Positions 40,701 through 53,820 of a stretch of DNA of 64,000 bases are shown piece after piece. The notes under the pieces are model-generated. The model had not been told where the DNA came from. It searched no databases and saw nothing but the letters and a program-made list of their open reading frames with translations. Positions within the stretch are counted from its first letter, which is position 1, and each line of letters begins with the position of its first letter. The translations under genes and the position numbers were made by a program. The stretch is from Camarhynchus parvulus. Taxonomy: Eukaryota > Chordata > Aves > Passeriformes > Thraupidae. The DNA lies in assembly GCF_901933205.1 (NCBI RefSeq), contig NC_044573.1, positions 85,208,546 to 85,272,545 of the forward strand. The letters are read 5' to 3'.

Positions 40701-43504
40701 TAATTTGATCAATGCAATCAAGAGTTCTGACAATACAGATTGTCCTCTCCTTGCCTCCTGTCCAGTACAAGAAAGACTCTTTTGAATTAACCAGTGAGGG
40801 AACCTCCCTGTTTCACTAACTTAGTAGAATACAGAACTTTTGCTTCTATAGCCACATAACCACTTCTGGCAATATGCAATGCAAGTTGGGAAAAGCATAT
40901 TGGGAACCTCCAGCATGAGGGAAGCTGTGTTGTGTCAGTGTGCACACCGCCTGCTTCGTGCCCTCCAGAGGGGAAAGACTGCACAGCAAGAATCTGAGCT
41001 CATCCACAGAGGTGATACACAGTCTGCAACCACAAGTGGAGATCTTATTCTCTCCAATTATTTGTAATTTTTGCTCACACACATTTTGTCTTTTCAGTGC
41101 ATCTATGGAGTGGGAGATCTGCTGCAGACATTTTTTCCCTCTTTAACCTAAAGTTCTGTAGTATAAGCAGCTAAGACTTCATTGAAACGAGTACCTCATG
41201 GCATCTGTCACATGAAAATTGAAGTGAATTATTCTTAGTTTGGATATAGCTGTGATATCAGACGGATGAGAACTTAAGTATTAGAGCTGCTTCTCTGTCA
41301 CAAAAAAACAAATATATGACATTAATCAAAAGGTAATGGGGAGGAATGGGCTCCAACCTTTTTTTTTAATGCAGCATACCCATCCTGACAGGCCCATAGG
41401 ATTCGCATTAACATGTGTGTCAACTTAACATAAGAGTAAATCTCAGTTAAACAGTCTAGAAATTGTCTAGACTTTAAGAAGTTCCCTAAGTCTTGATAAA
41501 GAGAATTGCTCTTGCAGTGTTTAATTAGCTTTAAATATTTCCAATTTCACGCCTCCAATATGTGTCCCTAAACCAGTTAGAATTTCAAAGAAAACTATTT
41601 CCCAACATAAGCCAAACAAGAAAAAAATCTAAATTAAGTTTTCACATTTGTTATATTCTAATGTTCTTTTTCTCTTGCCTTAAAAAATTCTTCAGTTCTA
41701 TCAGTTCATCAGAAGGAGACTAATTTGATATTAATGAGCTGCAATTTAGGGTACCATAGCTTTTTAGCCTATCTTTTGTCACTTTACACAGTATTAGATG
41801 TGGTTTAATAGCTTTGCCTTTACTACCTGTTCTGTTAATGTCACAGGGTTTGTTTTACAAGTCATAATATATTTGAAATCCCTGAGGTGTTTTAAAAATT
41901 CATTTAATATTCATGCAAATACTTCACATAAGTATACACCAGGCAAACTTACACTGCCCTTATTCATAGTTTCTTTTAGCTTGTACAGGCAGACCTGCTA
42001 ATTTTAGTGTTTTGTTTTAGTGATCACAGGTTGAGGTCCAAGACCATTCATTCCTATGATCTCAACTCAAATACCTGGACCTCAAAGGATTTATGCCTTC
42101 TTATTGCCACCTACAGTCTCATCAACTCACTTTCTACATTTTGCTTTCAATTTTGTATCACAAGTAATTGAACCTTGTTACCAGTTTTGTTGAGTCTTGA
42201 CACTTAAAAACACAATAATAAAGAGCTTAATTAACTTGTTTGGGGCAACAATTTTTTTTTTAAGTCTACATTTTTGGCATTGTACTTCCATTGAACTAAA
42301 ATTTAGCTATCATGGCACAAAAATGCAAAAGCACCAAAACACAAAATAAGACAGTAATTTCGGCCCATCATTCTCATAGCTACCATTAGAATATACCATA
42401 TGGATTTACAAATAAAGAATTGTGGGGTTTTTTCCATTGTACTCGTATAGGCTGGTCCACTGACTAAAAGAAGCTACTACTACTTTTCTTGAATATTCAC
42501 ATAATGGCAACTTTGATCTGAAAAAAACCTTAGACAGCTAGACAAGTTACTGACATAAGCAGTGTCTGAGAAGAGGAGGTTTTGATGTAAAAGAGCTCAA
42601 CAGTTTAAAATATACTAAAAAAATCTGTATCTTGAAAATGACAGTAATATGAGAGCTCTCTGAACTATTTTTTTTTCTGTGACATTACTCCACTAATTTC
42701 ACAATTTTTGATTTGCACCATATTAAACTGCAGGAAGAGGGAGTTCTACAAAACATCTGAGAACACATTAAACTGACTGAGCACAATCACACCAGTTATA
42801 CGAGTGAACTTAGAAAACTTTGCTAGCTGCTAACCACTAATGGGCTGTGATCTCTAATTCTATATGACATCTGATACGTGAAGTCGTGACCATTAATTAT
42901 TTTTACAAGACTGTAATCATAAACTTCCTTAAAAAATGCCCACAAAAAATCTAGTGATTCCCTAAATCTGTTAATGCAATATTATTTTGACATGGGTCTG
43001 TAGATATAACAATTTTATTAAGTGCAAACTCTAATGGATCTGCACTTGATAGTAGTCAGAGAGGAGGTAAAACAAACAAGTATGCACTTTGTTTCTGCCT
43101 GTCCAATAGCAAATGGGTAGCAAAATAAAATAAACAATAAATAAATGAACCAATAAATAAACCCACAAAGTTTACAGCAATACTTGTACCAATACCTCCT
43201 CTCATATTTTACTAATTGTTAGCAAAGGCTGTATTCAGGTTGTATTCTGTAGTTATTCCCTGGAGCTTAGTAAATTGCTGCGTAGGTTTTATTGTTTATT
43301 TTGTGAGTTTGGTTTGTGCTTCTTTTGGTTTCTGTTCAGAATTTTTTTTAAATGCCACTACCACTTTTGTTTTTCTGAGTGAAAAGTTTGCAATAACAAG
43401 TATTTAGAGATTCAGTGTGCAAGAAGTAGAGTCAGTTCTACTGCTACCTAAAACAACCAAACCCAACTAATCATTAGAAAATATAAATAAATACAATAGA
43501 AAAA

Positions 43505-43545
43505 TAAACAAAAAACCTAGACAAAAAAACCCCAACCAGTACATT
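43505..43545. repeat. Short A/C-rich tract
   Basis: A and C runs on the plus strand, including a CCCC run. A shorter, similar piece lies at 43449-43470. Confidence 0.75.
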
Positions 43546-44285
43546 TCTCTTGTATTTGTCATTCATACCACTATTCTGGGAAAAAAAAAATTAAAACCTC
43601 AAAAAAACCTGCGTATAAATAACAAAATTCTGACTTGATCATGAGTTTCACAAACAACAGCTTGAAATCACTAAGCCTACAAGGAGTATATTTTCTCTTC
43701 CCACTTACGCTCCCTTATCTCTCACACAGACCATAGCACACACAACCCAAACAGAAAGTCAAATTCCTATAATGCAGAGCTTATCTTTAAAGAAAAAGAT
43801 TTATGGTTTTTATTGGTTATTATCTAAGTCTAAAAAAAAACCAAAAGAAGATCTGAGGGGCAGCTAAATCCCTAAAATGGCTTTGAAGTGCTGAGTATGA
43901 CCTAAGCACTGAAAAAAAATCTCTGCTTTAGCCCTTTAAAAGTTGATTATGACATTTCGTTTTCCAAATCATGTAACAGAGAATAATATTTTAACTTTTG
44001 TTTTATTCTCAATTTTCTTTTAAAAGCTACATTTTAAACATGAAGAAAACCCACTACTGACAAGCATGCAGTGAGCAAAGAGAAGTAATCTTTAGAATTG
44101 CAGTTCTCATAGAATTCTGGTGAGGTTCCCAGAAAAATAATTATCTGCAAAAAGACTGAAGTCCACACATACTTGACTTCTCACATGCAGGGTGGGGGGA
44201 TTCTTCTTTCATTTGAAGACTTCTTCTGCTAAATAAGCTATTTTGCATGCAGACTTCATCATTATTAAAGTCAGGAATGAATGAG

Positions 44286-44332
44286 AAAAAAAACCCAACC
44301 AACCAAACAAAATCACACACCACAACAACACA
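44286..44332. repeat. A/C-rich tract
   Basis: CCAACC and CAACAA-type units on the plus strand following an A run. Confidence 0.8.
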
Positions 44333-44610
44333 ATGCTGGAAAAGCTTTTTCTTTGTCCAGGTGAAGATTGATCAAACGAGCAGCACTGAAATATGTTCCA
44401 CTTTCTTTTACTGAATCACTGTTGCCATTTGCTTTACAGAAGAGCTGACTTGACAGCATTGAAGATAACTTCGGTATCCTACAGCCATCCAATCACTCAC
44501 TGCTAAACTCATTTTTCCCTAAAATGCACCTTCTCAGTACTTTATTAAAATTGACATTTTTAAATACAAATATGTAGAATAAGATTTTAAATCCCAAGGA
44601 AGCTATTAAT

Positions 44611-44706
44611 CAAAAAAAAAAAACCACCAAAAAATAAACCCAAAGAAAAAAAACCAAAGCAAACCAACAAAAAAACTCCCAAAAAACCCAAAACCAAAAA
44701 GCCCCC
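44611..44706. repeat. A/C-rich tract
   Basis: About 95 bp of A runs broken by CC or CCC, plus strand. Confidence 0.9.
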
Positions 44707-45373
44707 AGCTGCTCTTCTTTGTTACAGCCATGCTGTATTGGAGGGTAAAAACCCAGGCAGGCACAAATCTAATTTCCAGTCAGTTTAGGAGACTTCTTCA
44801 CTTACAAGGTATCCACAGTCACTCAAGAAATTCAAAGAGGATGATTGTGCAAGTTTTCCTCTGCTGCCACCAGGATGATGCATATGCAGTGTACATTAAA
44901 TTGACTGCATCTTTTAAGAAGTCAGCAAAATTTCACACATTTTGCAGCAGAGATACCAGTTTTTTCACAGGTTTCCAAAACCAGTTTTTCATCTCAAAAC
45001 CGAAATGGGAGAGCCAGAAAAACTCTGTTTTACTAAGTTTCATGACTTCTCTCCAGCCTCCAAAATGAAAGAATTCCGAAGAACCAAAGAACTCCAATAT
45101 GTAGAATAATTAAAAATTATCTAATAAGTTAGCATTCTCAAACTAAGTTTCAAGTAAGAGGAATTTCCACTGAGGTGAAACATATGTTTCTACTAAGGGT
45201 CCTTTCAGTACAGCTGACTTTCTGTAAAGCTGGGTACGTGGTCTAAACCTTAGATTAAGAAGCAGTCACAAATACTGAGAAGAATATAGGCATGGAACCT
45301 GGGAATGGAAGGAGGGGATCAGGAAAGCAAAGGAAGGCACAGCTGGAGCTGAATATGGCTCACATATTCACAC

Positions 45374-45580
45374 AAGAATCACACAATCATTTAGGCAGGA
45401 AAGGTCCTCTAAGATCATGGAATCCAACCCTTAACTGATCCACTTGTAAACTAGACCATGGAACTAAGTACCATACCCAGTCATTTCCTGAACACCTCCA
45501 GGGTGACTCCACCATCTCCCTGGGTAGTCCATTCTAATGTTTAACCACCCTTTCCCTGTAAAAATTCCTCCTGAGGATAT
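45374..45580 (-). mobile_element. CR1 LINE 3' end, minus strand
   Basis: On the plus strand the antisense of a CR1 3' untranslated region: GAATCACACAATCATTTAGG, CTCTAAGATCATGGAATCC, ACCTCCAGGGTGACTCCACC and CCCTGGGTAGTCCATTCTAA, closing near TGTAAAAATTCCTCC. Only about 200 bp of the 3' end is present. It lies about 10 bp from the 5' end of the next CR1, which is in the opposite orientation. Confidence 0.88.
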
Positions 45581-45589
45581 GGAGGAAGC

Positions 45590-46792
45590 TGAGCTACTTG
45601 ATGACTTTTTTTGTTTCTGTTTTCACTGGCAAGTGCTCTTCCCTCATCTTTCAAGTCCCTGAACCTCAAAGCAGTACTTTGACCTCTGCAAAATGTTTGA
45701 CACAGTCTCCCCAAACTTCCTTGCTTTTTATTTGGAAAGATGTAGGTTTGATGGATGGACCAGTCAATGGAGAAGAACTTCGGTGGATAGCTGCATCCAA
45801 AGATGGTGGTCAACAGCTCACTGTCCAAATAGAGATGAATCACAAGAGGTGCCCCTCATGGGTCATATCAGGACTGATACTGCTCAGTACTTTTATTAAG
45901 GACGCGTGATTGAGCGCAGCCTCAGCAGGTGTGCAGCTGAGTTTTTAGTTGATATGTTTGACAGAAAAGGTGTAATCCAGAAGGATGTTGTCAGGGTTGA
46001 CAAATAGGCCCATGGAAACTTCATGAAATTCAATCAGGCCAAGTACAAGGTCCTGCAACTCGGTCACAGGACACTTGCTGATATCAGCGCATGCTAAAGA
46101 ATGAATGGATTGAGAGCAGCCCTGTGAAGAGGGATCCAGGAATAGCAGTGAATAAGATGCCTGGATGCCTGTAAGTACACATTGCCTGGATGTGAGCAGT
46201 TAATGTGTACTTACAGGCCAGAAGGCCACCCATATCCTGAGCTACATTAAAAGCAGTGTGACCAGCAGGGTGAGGCAGGGGATTATCCCCTTCTACTCTG
46301 CTCTTGTAAGACCCCAACCAAAATGCAGCATCCAGGTCTGGAGGCCCCAGCTCATGAACGTCACAGATGTCTTAGAGCAGGTCCAGGGGCAGGCCATGAA
46401 GCACCTTTCCTATTAAGAAAGGCTGAGAGAGTTTGATTGTTCACCATAGAGAAGGTTCCAGGGAAATCCCACTGGGGTCTTTCAATACCTAAAATTATAA
46501 GAATGATGGAGAGAAACTCTTCAACAAGGTCTGAAGTATTAGGGAGACTGACAAGGTTTTAAAGCATTTTGTAGATTTAGATTAGGCATAACAACATCTT
46601 TTACAAGATTACGGTGAAACACTACAACAGGTTGCTCAGGGAAGTTGTGGATGTCCCATCACTGGAGGTATTCAAGGTCAGGTTTGACTGGGCTTTGAGC
46701 AATCTGATCTAGAAAAAGATGTCCCTGCTCATTGCAGGCAGTTGGAACTAGATGGTCTTTAAGGTTCTTTCCAAACCAAACTATTCTACACT
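45590..46792 (+). mobile_element. CR1 LINE, 5'-truncated, internally deleted, plus strand
   Basis: The first 80 bp (TGTTTCTGTTTTCACTGGCAAG to AAGTCCCTGAACCTC) match an upstream part of the CR1 second frame. They jump at about 45676 to the segment GACCTCTGCAAAATGTTTGAC, so several hundred bases are deleted there. The rest runs in order to the 3' end (GGTTGCTCAGGGAAGTTG, then GGAACTAGATGGTCTTTAAGG). The frame is interrupted. A short inverted repeat has been inserted at 46167-46218. Confidence 0.88.
46167..46218. repeat. Perfect 17-bp inverted repeat inside the CR1 copy
   Basis: GCCTGTAAGTACACATT (46167-46183) is the exact reverse complement of 46202-46218, with an 18-base loop. The right arm is the normal CR1 sequence; the left arm and a flanking direct repeat of TGCCTGGATG are extra. 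This is the pattern left by a replication template switch. Confidence 0.85.
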
Positions 46793-49700
46793 TAAAATGC
46801 TCAACTTATAGACAGCTAAGGTAGTCCTTCAAATTGCGAAGTCAATAAAGGCAAACAGACACTTCTGCTTTGAGATTATTTCTCTAATGTTAACACAGGC
46901 CTCTAATGTTAATTGGCTTTTCAAATATTTAATTATTATATTCTTTTATGAATAGCTCTTTATCCAGCTATCACAAATTTAGGGGGCTAGTCAGGCTAGG
47001 GTCACCCAAGCTGCTGGGTAGTACAGGGACCAGGCAAGGATCTCACCGTCAGCAGTTCTCTAGAGACTTCTAAAGAAAACTTTGATTTAAAAAGGCAATT
47101 TTGAAAACTAAAGCTGTAGCAGGAGAAGTAACTGTTTTATGCATGCCATGATTTATGACTGTGAAGCCCTCTAATCCAGTACTGCCATCCTCAGCAACAG
47201 ACCATAAGCTTTATAAAGGGCTTGCAAGGCCTCAGGACTGATTCTTGCTACAGTCAGGTTCACCCTGCATGAAATTCTCAAACTTGCTGGCAGCTTTGCC
47301 TTACTTCATTTAGCTGCAATAGCAATTTCTCTAATTGAGTGGCTAAGGCTAATTTGGTTTCCTTTTTTTTTTGCCTCCCTTTTTTTCTGATGGTACAGCC
47401 AGAGTTTTAAATTAATAGGTCTAGCAAACAGTCTATGCAGAATGAAGAATTTTGCAACTGGCACAATGACATGGTTCAGAGAAATACAAGTCTGCTTTGA
47501 GTCTTTGAGAAGCAGAGATAAAGGATACAGTCCAGGGAAATATGTGTACAGGAACAATAGGAGATGAAACAAAAACTTGGCTTTAGAGAGCCCAAAGTTA
47601 TGAACAAGTCACTCATAGTCAACTACAGAAGTGCAGACCCAGACAAAACTGGGTTTAGGAGTAACAAAAACCCAAAAGAGTAGTAGCTAACATGCATGGG
47701 ACACCATATTAAGTAAGTATGGATGAGATGTGGAATTGCAGACCACAGAAGAAAGAGAAAACACATAAAATAATTTTAAATAAGAGTAACCTCAAGTGCA
47801 TCCTAAACTGATGAATAAGATAACATCAACTAGTGGATCCAGATGAGCACAGGAAGAATAAGAATTATACTAGGAAAAAAAGCAGAAACCAATAATTGTT
47901 TGTGCAACTATAACTACTCTCTTGTTCTTTTTTCTTTTTCTGTAAAAATTTCATCTGGACTAATAATGAGTAGATGCTCAAGATTGATTGCTCCAACAAT
48001 TTTGGATTTCCATAGATACACACAGAAAGAATGCTGACTCTTCCCCCATAAATAAGATTTTTAAGTATCCAAAACTGCTGCTTTAACCTTCTTGTGACTT
48101 CAGGTTTACAATCCACTGACACTACACAGATGTGCCTTGTGTTGTTAAACGACTGTAAGAAAAGTACAGATCTAATACAGTCAAGGAGATTGTGTGACCT
48201 TCCAAGCCTCCATAGCCCTTTTCAAGTCAATCCTATAAGCCAGATTCAAAGAACCTTAAAGCAAGATTTCTCTAAAGTGTTCCATGCATAAATAATTCTA
48301 TAAATGTTTTAGGAAGTCTTCCACTATATACGAGATAGAAGATTTTAAAGTGTTAAAGGGTACAAATACAAAATAGAGAGTTAACAAGTACTCTAAATGG
48401 TTTTGCAGACCATTTTATAGCAACACATATACCTAATGAATTTAATGAATTTGAGTGAACTTGGGTGAATAAACAATATTTAGATATTCAACACACAAAG
48501 TGGTCCAATAGATAGTACAAAAACATGGACGTGAGGATCATGTGATAGATTTGAACAAATCTCAAAAGTTAGAGTTAAAAACGCAGTGTCTACATTGCGT
48601 ATACTACAAGCAAGTCCTTTTCTTCACAATCAACAAGTTAGTGACTTACCAGCTATTTTCTTCATTACTAAGCAAGATCAGCACCTTAGTAAAACTTTAG
48701 ACATGCCTGTTTTGATGAGTATATTTTGTTGCAAACTTCCATCTATCTGCCTTATTATCCAAAATGAAAAAGGAAAACTTGAAAAGTTATGCAAATGAAA
48801 CCTTCAATATATGAGAAGGATATGAAAAACAAAGTAATTCAAAGTGCAATTATTAATGGTTTAGTTATACAAGAGAAGATGAAAAGCAAGGTATGTGACT
48901 GTATTTATATGCTAACTATCCATCTAACACAGCAAATTATACAACCTTTAATTAATCAGGATAACAGCTGCTGGCTACAGTAACATAGCAAATCCAACTT
49001 CCTATTTTCGATCCTAATAACCCACAGGGGTTTATTCCAGAAATACTGATTCAACCCAGCATCACACTACACCTTCTGCCAGTTTAAAAGAATAAAAATC
49101 TGGAAACAAGGATTCCAGATGAGATAGAGATTTTTCAATTTTCTATTATTTTTGCAACAAAAGACGTAAAATCCCTAAGTCATCTTTGTCATTGGAGGCA
49201 GGTTCATAATAAATACAAAGTAGTTATCAACAGTAGCTCATAGTAAGTTGCAGAGACTTTTCTATAAAGGTACAAATATATTTTTATAATAAAAAGTGAT
49301 ACTACTTTAAGTTAAGGAAAATAGATAACAAAAAAAAAAAAAGCAATATAAAGACTACAACAAACCAGAACTGGTATGGCTGGAAATGCCTTTTTATTAT
49401 CAGAGAGTTGAAAAGTCCCTTACAACTTCCCCTACTTTGTGCCAGACAAAGGAAAAAAATAACTTACTTTATAAATAAGGCCAAAAATGAATCAAGTCAA
49501 AGTCAGATTCATTAAAATCTAGGTAAGTGACAGCTGTATTTAATCTGGGACCATCTGAAGGTAAGTTAGCACTACCGAGTATATCCAGTAACAAAGAAAT
49601 TAGGATTTAACTTTTCAACCAAATAGATAAATGCATCAAAAATCTCCTGTGAGTACTTTGGCAATATGCCCAAAATTCTGGCAGTATTTTGAGCACCACA

Positions 49701-50399
49701 TTGGTAAAAGGGAAGAGGCTAAGCCCAGAGCTGAAAGTTCAGGTAAAATGGAATTTGAACAGAAAACAGGTTTCTTCTTTAACTACGGACATGCTGATAT
49801 TTGGCACATCAGTTGCTGTTTGCAATAAATATGGAGTGAGTAGGGAAGGACACAGGCTGCTTAAAATGCTATCTACAGCAAATCTGCAAGGCTATGAACA
49901 AAAAGTTATTCCACCGAGTTCCATTTGGCTGTAGAATTGAAGAAACAAAAATGCCAACTCTGTTAAGTCACATTGCATGGCTTGTTTCAGAAAAGCACTT
50001 GGAGAAGAGACAAATTCCTTAAATTCCTTATATAGATGAATTGAAAAAAAATCCATGAAAATTTTAGAATTATGGAAGTTTTGATCTTGTTTGCTTATCA
50101 AACTATTTCAGCTTAAGAAAACATATTTTAACTTAAAATATTAAAGTCCAGATAGAAGGACTAGAGTGTTTTGAACAGGAGAGGCAAAGCTAGTCTCTTC
50201 CTATTCAGTTGGAGTGAGGTTTGCTTATTTTGGAGTTTTTTGTTTGTTTGGGGTTCTTTTTTTAAGCTACCTACAGCACTGATATATGGGATTTTTAGAT
50301 CACATTGCACATTTGTCTGGGTTCCAGCTATGACAGAATTAAATTTCTTCATAGAAGATAGAATGGGGTTTTAAAATTGTGATGAAAACAGTTTTTATA
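46793..50399. other. AT-rich intron, nothing recognised
   Basis: About 3.6 kb with no recognised exon or transposon; short homopolymer runs only. Confidence 0.5.
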
Positions 50400-50901
50400 A
50401 CACAGGGAGGTTTCAGAAATTGCTGAGCAGAGCTTACACAGTATCAAGGCTTTTCTGTCCTGTCAATGACTAGGCTGGAAGTGCACAAGATGTTGGGAGG
50501 GAACACAGCTGGGAGACCTCACCCCAGCTGGCCAAAGGATTATTCTATACGATTTGGCGTGATACTCAGCAATCAAATGGGCAAGGTTGGAGCCTGGCTA
50601 GAGCTGCCATTGCTCAGGGATGTTTGGAGAGATGGCATTTGTCTTCTCCAGTAACCACTGACGTGATGGAGCTCTGCTTTTGTGGAGATGTCTGAACACC
50701 TGCCTGCTAATAGGAAGCAGCAAATGAAATCCTTACTTTGTTTTGCTTGCACATGCAGCTTTTTAACTATTAAACTGTCTTTATCTCAACCCACACATTT
50801 TTTCACTTTTACCCTTCCAATTCTCTCTCACACTGCACTGTGGGGCTGGTGAGGCAGTGGCTGTGTGGTGCTCAGCTGCCCCCTGGGGCTAAATCACAAC
50901 A
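50400..50901 (+). mobile_element. Solo ERV LTR, plus strand, 5' part lost
   Basis: The segment follows an avian ERVL-type LTR (GGERVL-like in my recollection): GGCTGGAAGTGCACAAG, ACACAGCTGGGAGACC, CAGCTGGCCAAAGGAT, TATTAAACTGTCTTTATCTC (containing an ATTAAA polyadenylation-type signal), TTTCACTTTTACCCTTCC, GGCTGTGTGGTGCTCAGC, and the 3' end GGGGCTAAATCACAACA at 50901. The left end is approximate, because the first part of the LTR is missing or unrecognisable. No internal retroviral genes are adjacent, which fits a solo LTR. The family differs from the LTRs at 62-63.6 kb. Confidence 0.82.
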
Positions 50902-53035
50902 ATAACCTTAACACTCATTCAGATGAGGCAATGACTGCACTTAGATAATTGTGACATTTCAAAAAACTCTTGAAGAGTTTTTCACAAGTTAATATTAGTC
51001 ATACAAACACACATCAATGAAGACAGACAAGAAAGAACATGAAACAGGATATTAATATCAGCACAGTTGGGATGATGATCTCTCAGGATGTAGCAGCAGC
51101 ATGAAACCACTGTAGTAAGTTCTTTAGGCTGCACAGAAAGAGAAGCAATCCTGTTACTACACTGACTTTCCACTTCTGTTTTCCATGCTAGAACGTGCTG
51201 TTCTGGTTTAGGACTGGCACGCCATAGTAGCAGAGGACCGACGCCTTAATACTTCTCTCTAGTAAGCCCACTTTTACCAAAACATTTTCCTTTTGGGTTT
51301 GTGATCTCAAATAGTAGCAGAAATAAGAATTTTGTAGAGGGACGCTACAATTCCACTAAATCATTAATGGGTACAAACCACCAACAGGGTGTTTGTTACT
51401 GATTTATGTACCAAGGACAAAAATCACAGTAGCTCTTACATGGATCAATAAGTCACCAGAAAGCACAAAATAATCCCTTCCAGAATCAGAGGCAGCCAAA
51501 AAGACAGTCCCAAGAGCTTATCTTAAAACATGTAATTACTTTTGCAAGGGCTACCAGCCACAGGAAGGATGCCTTTCCCTCATTAAGGATCGAGCTGGAA
51601 AGATTGAGACTGTGAGAAAGGCTGGAAAGCAGAACAGAGCTGACATACCTTACAAATTGACTAACATAATGGTCATAATGTAGCATAAAAGTCATTCTTC
51701 ATTTAGGTACAAAATTCATGGGTTAATAATGAGAACTGCAACATTTAATTTAATTTTTAGACAATTCAACTCTATTTTGTCACAAGTTTCACTACAGTGT
51801 ATCTTTTTCTAGGAAAGAATTTCCTAGAACCTCTTATTCAGAAATTTCTGCCCTTGGACATTTTTAGGAAATAACATTCCAGATTTCTTACTCCTGGTCC
51901 TTTGAAAATTGCTGAAATTCAACATTTAAGTGCAAGGAATTTCACTTCTTTAACCCATTCATACACTTCAGAACACAAGCAGAATTTTTTACTTATCTCT
52001 CCTCACAAACACAGTATTTCATTTTCTAGAAGTTTTCTGAATTTATGTAGAATTAAAAATAATTTTCTTTATTTGATATTGTTAAAAATATTTTCATATC
52101 TAAATCATTGATATTCTAGATTAGGTAGTAGAGGTCTTACAGAACAGGTTCACAGCCCTGCTAGACCTCTTCTGCCCCGAGATTTTGCTACTACTAATTA
52201 TGGCATGGTGTGATACATGAAATATCAGGGGTTTTTTTGAACTGCATTATGATTTCTTTCCTGTATGTCATCATTACAGTCATTCATATGATATTGTTAC
52301 AAAAAAGATGCTATTTTAAAGAAAAGTTGCTAAAGGAAGAAAAAAAACCCCAAACATTTTCCTTTGTAAGGACTGCAGTTGACAAAGGAAATCTATACCC
52401 ACATTCATTCTCAGAAAACAATCACTTCCACTCTAGACAGCCTTAAAAGGGTCCTTTTTCAGTCTCTGCTTTCACTATTTAAAGTTTTTGGTTTACTTCA
52501 TTGTGTGCATATACCAACACATATTGATAAAAGGTTCAACAAACATCTCAGTTTGAATAGAACAGACTAGCAAAATAGCAAGTATTTAACTAAAAATAGA
52601 AATATATCATCCTATTAAAAAGTTTTATGGTAAATTACAGTAACAGAAAAAAATTGTCAATATTATATTTACAACAGCAGCAGCTTTTGCTACAGCATTA
52701 ATGTTAGCTAAGTTTTCTGGCCACAGAAAAGCTAAGAAAAAGGCAGTTTGTGCCTTTAATGTTTAAAAATATTAAACTCCTAGAATTTACACTGCTGCTT
52801 TCTCCTAAAACCACAGCAGAATAGAAAATATTTACAGGTTTGGGAGTGACAAACTGAATCCTTCCCAAAACCTACAAAAGAGAATATAGAACAAACTGCT
52901 TAACTCTCAATTTCATCGTTAGATAGTCATTAGAATCTTTTGGAGCTTTCTAAGCTGGATGTAATAATCCACTGATGTTCCCAAGTCATTCACAGTTTCG
53001 CATCACTGGAACAATCAAAATTGTTCCAATGATTG
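50902..53035. other. AT-rich intron, nothing recognised
   Basis: About 2.1 kb with no recognised feature except a 10-bp hairpin with a one-base loop at 50962-50982. An LTR-start-like TGTTCTGGTTT occurs at about 51199, but nothing further supports an element. Confidence 0.5.
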
Positions 53036-53131
53036 AATCTGCTAATGGAAAGGTTCCCTGCCCATGGTGGTGTTGGGGTTTTGAGATAGATGATTTTTAC
53101 AATTTCTTCCAATCTTCTATGATTCTATGAA
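53036..53131 (+). mobile_element. CR1 LINE 3' tip, plus strand
   Basis: About 95 bp of the very end of CR1: the GGTTCCCTGCCCATGG segment, the TAGATGATTTTTACAATTTC segment and the terminal repeat TTCTATGATTCTATGA, the usual CR1 3' signature. Confidence 0.85.
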
Positions 53132-53720
53132 AATTAAATACTGTCTAATAGATAAAACAGCACCCATGACTAAACCACAGAGATTAACTGGCAATGTTAG
53201 ATTGAAGATTCAGGAGACTACTCATCTCACACTGAATAGCAGGAATCATTATGCATACAAGTTGCATAAAGTTGGTATTTTCTTGCCAATTTAGCTTCCT
53301 ACTGAGAACTTGAAATATTTGCCTCAGATTATTCATTGGATTATTCATCCATTCCCAGAAAGTAACTACTCTCATCATTGCATCAGAGTTTGTTGAGAGA
53401 ACAACTACAAAGCCATAAACCAGACTCATGGACAACAAGTAGCAAGCAGTTCAAGCACTGAACAAATGACAAGCAAAATTTTACTCTTAAAACTGAGTGC
53501 CAAAAAGGTATTCTGGTACTTGATAGAGGGAAACAAGCAAAACCCAAAACACATTAGCTTGAGTCCAGAAGTCCATTATCTTCACTGGGGTCCACGTTAA
53601 CTGGAAAAAGTCACAGTGTTGGGAAAATTACCTTGGCAAACTCACAGAATCATACTAAGTTGGTAGAGGAAATTTTTCAATTTTTTGTGTTTATTTTATA
53701 CAGCCAAAAGTATCAAACCT

Positions 53721-53820
53721 TAAAAAAAAAAAAGAAAACCAAAACACAACAACAAAAATCAAACCAACCAAAAAAAAAAAAAAACCACAAAACAAAAACC
53801 AACCAAAACAAAACAATCCC
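53721..53820. repeat. A/C-rich tract
   Basis: About 100 bp of A runs broken by CC or C, plus strand, including a run of 14 A. Confidence 0.92.

Larger units (their letters stand above)
37019..45373. other. AT-rich intron with A/C-rich tracts
   Basis: No exon or large transposon was recognised in about 8.4 kb. Small items: a 25-bp near-duplication at 38831-38880 (both units carry GCTTGGATGAG), a run of 20 A at 39979-39998, and A/C-rich tracts at 40606-40700, 43505-43545, 44286-44332 and 44611-44706. The 112-codon frame at 44730-45068 (+) shows no domain. Confidence 0.5.

Noticed and set aside
44730..45068. 112-codon plus-strand frame
   Set aside because: No domain and no coding-like composition. 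It starts just after an A/C-rich tract, and chance is the simplest explanation.
45541..45909. Frames of 68-103 codons on both strands
   Set aside because: They lie in CR1. The plus-strand frame is a remnant of the CR1 second reading frame with an internal deletion, not a gene.
50962..50982. 10-bp hairpin with a one-base loop
   Set aside because: Too short and AT-rich to mean anything in an intron of this size; not followed by a T run typical of terminators with a transcript context.
51195..51250. Possible LTR start (TGTTCTGGTTT)
   Set aside because: Only the first bases fit; no LTR body or end follows.
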